Shown here piece by piece: positions 5,472-7,764 of a stretch of DNA of 7,764 bases (position 1 is its first letter; every line of letters starts with the position of its first letter). The stretch is from Dehalococcoidia bacterium UBA2777 (GTDB taxonomy: Bacteria; Chloroflexota; Dehalococcoidia; UBA2247; UBA2777). Under the pieces are notes generated by a model. The model saw only the letters and a list, made by a program, of their open reading frames with translations, ran no database searches and was not told the DNA's origin. The position numbers and the translations under genes were made by a program. The stretch is taken from assembly GCA_002352365.1 (NCBI GenBank), contig DEIJ01000100.1, positions 31,945 to 39,708 on the forward strand. The letters are read 5' to 3'.

Positions 5472-6011
5472 TTGAAATTAAAGCTTGATCTGCACACCCA
5501 TTGCTTTGAGGCCACTGGCCAAGTCGCCCCCACTGAGGACATTGTAAGACAAATTATCGCTGCGGTAAAAGCAAGAGGACTAGATGGAATCGCTATTACC
5601 GAGCACGAGGATAAATCCTATGGATATAGGGTTAAGGAGATTGTTGACCACTACTTCGCCAGTGAGATTTTGGTTATCCCCGGACAGGAGATAGTTGTAG
5701 CAGAGATGGCCTGGGCTGAGGTAGTGGAGCTATATTTGCCTGGTGAGGTTACCTTTAGATTTCTACCTCATCCGAGCTACCCTTATCCGGGGGACTTCTC
5801 CTATGGAGTTGATTTGCTTCATGGCATTGAGATCAGAAATTATTTGCACGATCGGCAACTAAACAAACCAAAAATAAGGGAAGTGGCCCAAAAACATCAC
5901 TTACTTTTGCTGGAAAATAGTGATGCTCATTCATTGAGCAATATTGGGGCATACTATAACGAAATTGATCTTGAAGAGCTATACCATCGAGCAAATCAGG
6001 GATTAAGGTAA
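5472..6011 (+). CDS. Small PHP-domain metal-dependent phosphoesterase, copy 2
   Basis: This 179-residue paralogue of the preceding gene again consists of a single PHP domain. Metal-binding positions are His8 and His10 in DLHTH, His45 in ITEH, Glu73 in PGQE, His100 in PHPS, and Asp151 and His153 in ENSDAHS, so the set is complete. Both copies share the unusual DLHTHxFEAT start, the ARGLDGIAITEH-like core, VVELYLP, a HGIEI strand, and the SDAHSLSxIGxYxNEIDL end. Differences cluster after PGQE, where this copy has a longer VVAEMAWAE segment, and after the HP motif, where it has a tyrosine/proline-rich loop. Those are places where substrate preference could differ. The start is TTG at 5472 with AAGGG 6 nt upstream. 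It lies 24 bp after the first copy and 4 bp before the second crotonase, clearly within one operon. A complementary or heteromeric partner role with copy 1 is possible but not shown. Confidence 0.85.
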   Translation: MKLKLDLHTHCFEATGQVAPTEDIVRQIIAAVKARGLDGIAITEHEDKSYGYRVKEIVDHYFASEILVIPGQEIVVAEMAWAEVVELYLPGEVTFRFLPHPSYPYPGDFSYGVDLLHGIEIRNYLHDRQLNKPKIREVAQKHHLLLLENSDAHSLSNIGAYYNEIDLEELYHRANQGLR

Positions 6012-6015
6012 CACA

Positions 6016-6789
6016 GTGCCCGATTTTCAAACCATCATCTATGACAAGAAAGACGGCAAGGGATATATCACCCTTAATCGGCCTCAAGCGCTAAATACCT
6101 ATAACCTTCAGATGCGGGACGAGTTATATCAGGTATTAAGCGCCATTAAGGATGACCCTGAAGTAATGATAGTTATTTTGGCCGGAGCAGGAAGGGCATT
6201 TTGCGCCGGGGCCGATTTAACTGAATTCCTCACCGCTCCTTCTCGAGTGACCGCCCGTCAAGTTCGCTGGGAGCGTGATGTGTGGGGGTTGTTTTTAGCC
6301 CTTCCCCAACCTTTGATTGCTGCTCTTCACGGCTATGTGCTCGGCTCGGGCATTGAGATAGCACTTTGCTGTGACCTGAGAATTGCTTCAGAGGATGCTC
6401 GTTTCGGTCTTCCCGAGCCCTCTTTAGGCATTATCCCCGCTGCCGGAGGAACGCAGCTTTTACCGCGCACAGTTGGTAGAGCCAAGTCTTTGGAAAAGCT
6501 ATTGACTAGTGATTGGACTGATGCCCAGGAAGCCTATAATAGCGGGTTGGTCAACCAAGTAGTCCCCAAAGATAATCTCCTCCCTTATGTGGAACAGGTG
6601 GCAGGGAAAATAATGTCCCGTGCCCCCATTGCTATAAGGTATGCTAAGCAGGCAGTACGAAGAGGGCTGGATATGAGCCTGGAAGAGGGTTTGGCACTGG
6701 AGAGGCGACTTCGTGGCCTAGTTCTGCTAAGCGATGATGCTCGGGAAGGGATTACCGCCCGTCTTGACAATAGAGCCCCTCGGTTTTAA
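6016..6789 (+). CDS. Enoyl-CoA hydratase/isomerase family protein
   Basis: This is a crotonase-superfamily enzyme of 257 residues that probably hydrates or isomerises an enoyl-CoA in the cytoplasm. Seen in order are GYITLNRPQALNTYN at 16-30, the oxyanion segment AFCAGADLTEF at 61-71, ALHGYVLGSGIEIAL at 103-117, CDLRIAS at 119-125, FGLPEPSLGIIPAAGGTQ at 130-147, and the C-terminal helices ending in LDNRAPRF. Both catalytic glutamates of classic hydratases are present (Glu114 and Glu134), unlike the paralogue at the start of the operon. The start is GTG at 6016, 4 bp after the PHP gene, with AAGGT 6 nt before it. The exact substrate cannot be read from sequence; a beta-oxidation-type hydratase is the plain reading, while an alicyclic or aromatic-degradation hydratase is possible. 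The two crotonase genes share an exact 15-bp stretch near the 5' end (ACCCTTAATCGGCCT). Confidence 0.9.
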   Translation: MPDFQTIIYDKKDGKGYITLNRPQALNTYNLQMRDELYQVLSAIKDDPEVMIVILAGAGRAFCAGADLTEFLTAPSRVTARQVRWERDVWGLFLALPQPLIAALHGYVLGSGIEIALCCDLRIASEDARFGLPEPSLGIIPAAGGTQLLPRTVGRAKSLEKLLTSDWTDAQEAYNSGLVNQVVPKDNLLPYVEQVAGKIMSRAPIAIRYAKQAVRRGLDMSLEEGLALERRLRGLVLLSDDAREGITARLDNRAPRF

Positions 6790-6860
6790 AATGGACGGCA
6801 ACTTTCTTTAAAGGTTTTCGGGTTGAGCGGCCGATTGAAATTGGGCAAGTCTTTTTATGT

Positions 6861-6867
6861 GAGGTGA
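6861..6867 (+). promoter_or_regulatory. Ribosome binding site of the RND gene
   Basis: GAGGTGA matches the anti-Shine-Dalgarno exactly and lies 7 nt from the GTG at 6875, counted from its end. It fixes the start of a gene that runs out of the window. The 85-bp gap before the gene (6790-6874) shows no convincing promoter or terminator hairpin. Confidence 0.6.
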
Positions 6868-6874
6868 TTCAAAA

Positions 6875-7764
6875 GTGGGTTTTCTTACTGAACTTTCGTT
6901 GCGTAACCGGGCAGTGACTTTCCTCGCTGTAATACTAATCACCCTAGGCTCCATCTATGCCACCATCAGTCTTAAGATGGAGTTGATACCAGATATCGAG
7001 ATGCCAGTAATCAGCGTGGTCTCCATATACCCTGGGGCTCCTCCTGAAGAGGTAGAGAGGGAAATTACCGCCCCGGTTGAGGCTGTTGTTTCCGGCACCG
7101 AGGGCTTAAAGAATATCTATTCAACTTCGGCAGAGCACATCTCATTTGTTCTCGCTGAGTTCAAGTTTGGCACCAATATGGATAAAGTGGAGCGAAATAT
7201 ATCTCGAAATATGGCGCTACTGAATCTTCCTCCTAACGTTAAGCCCCAGGTTCTCCCTTTGGGGATGGAGATGATGCCGGTAGTGGTGCTCAGCCTCAGT
7301 GGTGATGTTGACCCTGCTGAGCTACAAGAAATTGCTGACAGCAAAGTTGTCCCTCGAATAACTGCCCTAGATGGTGTTTTCAGTGTTGATCTAGAAGGGG
7401 GTAGCCAAAGAGAAGTGCTTGTCCGCCCCGATACTGGGAAAATAGACCAGCTGGGCCTCTCTTTATCATGGATTGCCTACATGCTTCAGTCTGGTAATAT
7501 CTCGATCCCTACCGGGAAGATAACCCTGGAGCATACGGTTTATCCTTTGCATGCTCTGCATCGGTACACCTCATTAGAAGAGATTGAGAACACAATTGTT
7601 ACTCTTTCAAATCCAGCTACAGGCGCACCGCTCTTACTTAAGGATGTAGCCGAGGTAAGCTTATCACCAACTCCTCAGACGGCAATCACCCGTACCAATG
7701 GCAAAGATAGCGTGGGCATTATAGTGCTAAAGGATGGCGGGGCCAATACGGTCTCGGTGGCTAA
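6875..7764 (+). CDS. RND-family efflux transporter permease, N-terminal part
   Basis: This is the first 296 or so residues of a large proton-driven RND exporter (AcrB/SwrC-like; full members are about 1000-1100 residues), cut by the right edge. The N-terminus MGFLTELSLRNRAV leads into a first transmembrane helix at about 13-33. The family motif follows: LIPDIEMPV at 37-45, YPGAPPEEVEREI at 52-64, and GTEGLKNIYS at 74-83. The rest is the start of the porter domain, including FKFGTNMDKVERNI, the Met-rich GMEMMPVV near residue 130, and a C-terminal part with LLLKDVAEV. The reading frame stays open to the end. No membrane fusion protein gene lies upstream, which recalls monoderm SwrC-type exporters, though one could follow. 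It is probably a separate transcription unit from, or a loosely attached tail to, the crotonase operon. The substrate is unknown. Confidence 0.9.
   Translation, partial: MGFLTELSLRNRAVTFLAVILITLGSIYATISLKMELIPDIEMPVISVVSIYPGAPPEEVEREITAPVEAVVSGTEGLKNIYSTSAEHISFVLAEFKFGTNMDKVERNISRNMALLNLPPNVKPQVLPLGMEMMPVVVLSLSGDVDPAELQEIADSKVVPRITALDGVFSVDLEGGSQREVLVRPDTGKIDQLGLSLSWIAYMLQSGNISIPTGKITLEHTVYPLHALHRYTSLEEIENTIVTLSNPATGAPLLLKDVAEVSLSPTPQTAITRTNGKDSVGIIVLKDGGANTVSVA

Noticed and set aside
5279..5542. 87-codon frame antisense to the PHP junction
   Set aside because: It spans the end of one PHP gene and the start of the next on the opposite strand, with no motif or start signal.
6795..6816. Possible terminator after the second crotonase
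   Set aside because: AACTTT and AAAGGTT can pair only imperfectly and no T-run follows at the right place, so it does not qualify as an intrinsic terminator.
1..7764. CRISPR array, tRNA, rRNA, insertion sequence or phage genes
   Set aside because: No regularly spaced repeats, tRNA-like cloverleaf, transposase motif or phage protein was seen on either strand.

Overview
The window reads as ordinary, gene-dense bacterial chromosome with roughly balanced base composition. It holds ten complete genes and one gene cut by the right edge. The mix suggests an anaerobic, single-membrane bacterium. There is an Asp23/AmaP/DUF2273 envelope operon of the Gram-positive type, an RND exporter with no partner gene in view, paired crotonases, and frequent GTG and TTG starts. 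My best guess is a Chloroflexota (Dehalococcoidia-like) or deep Bacillota genome. This is inferred from gene content only; no rRNA or marker gene is present to settle it.

Layout. Positions 1-120 hold the tail of a possible dispersed repeat, a candidate promoter and the ribosome binding site of sucC. Positions 121-2195 hold sucC and sucD (+ strand), the two subunits of succinyl-CoA synthetase, 14 bp apart. Positions 2197-3871 hold a four-gene operon on the - strand, read from right to left: two tandemly duplicated Asp23/Gls24 proteins, the membrane anchor AmaP, and a two-helix DUF2273 membrane protein. This operon meets sucD tail to tail with a single base between the stop codons. Positions 3872-4123 form a divergent control region. 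It carries a near-consensus promoter for the asp23 operon and weaker candidates for the rightward genes. Positions 4124-6789 hold a tight + strand block with a mirrored order: crotonase, PHP phosphoesterase, PHP phosphoesterase, crotonase. From 6875 an RND-family exporter starts and runs off the window.

How the parts work together. SucCD links succinyl-CoA to succinate with nucleotide phosphorylation, and is a natural neighbour for acyl-CoA metabolism. The Asp23-AmaP-DUF2273 genes form a membrane-tethered envelope-stress module. The crotonase/PHP block is the least understood part. Its four genes are almost certainly cotranscribed (gaps of 1, 24 and 4 bp). The two crotonases differ at the catalytic glutamates: the second keeps both, while the first has Ala and Asp there. 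The two PHP proteins are small single-domain metalloenzymes of unknown substrate. This block is the best candidate here for an undescribed function, but the sequence alone does not show what it does.
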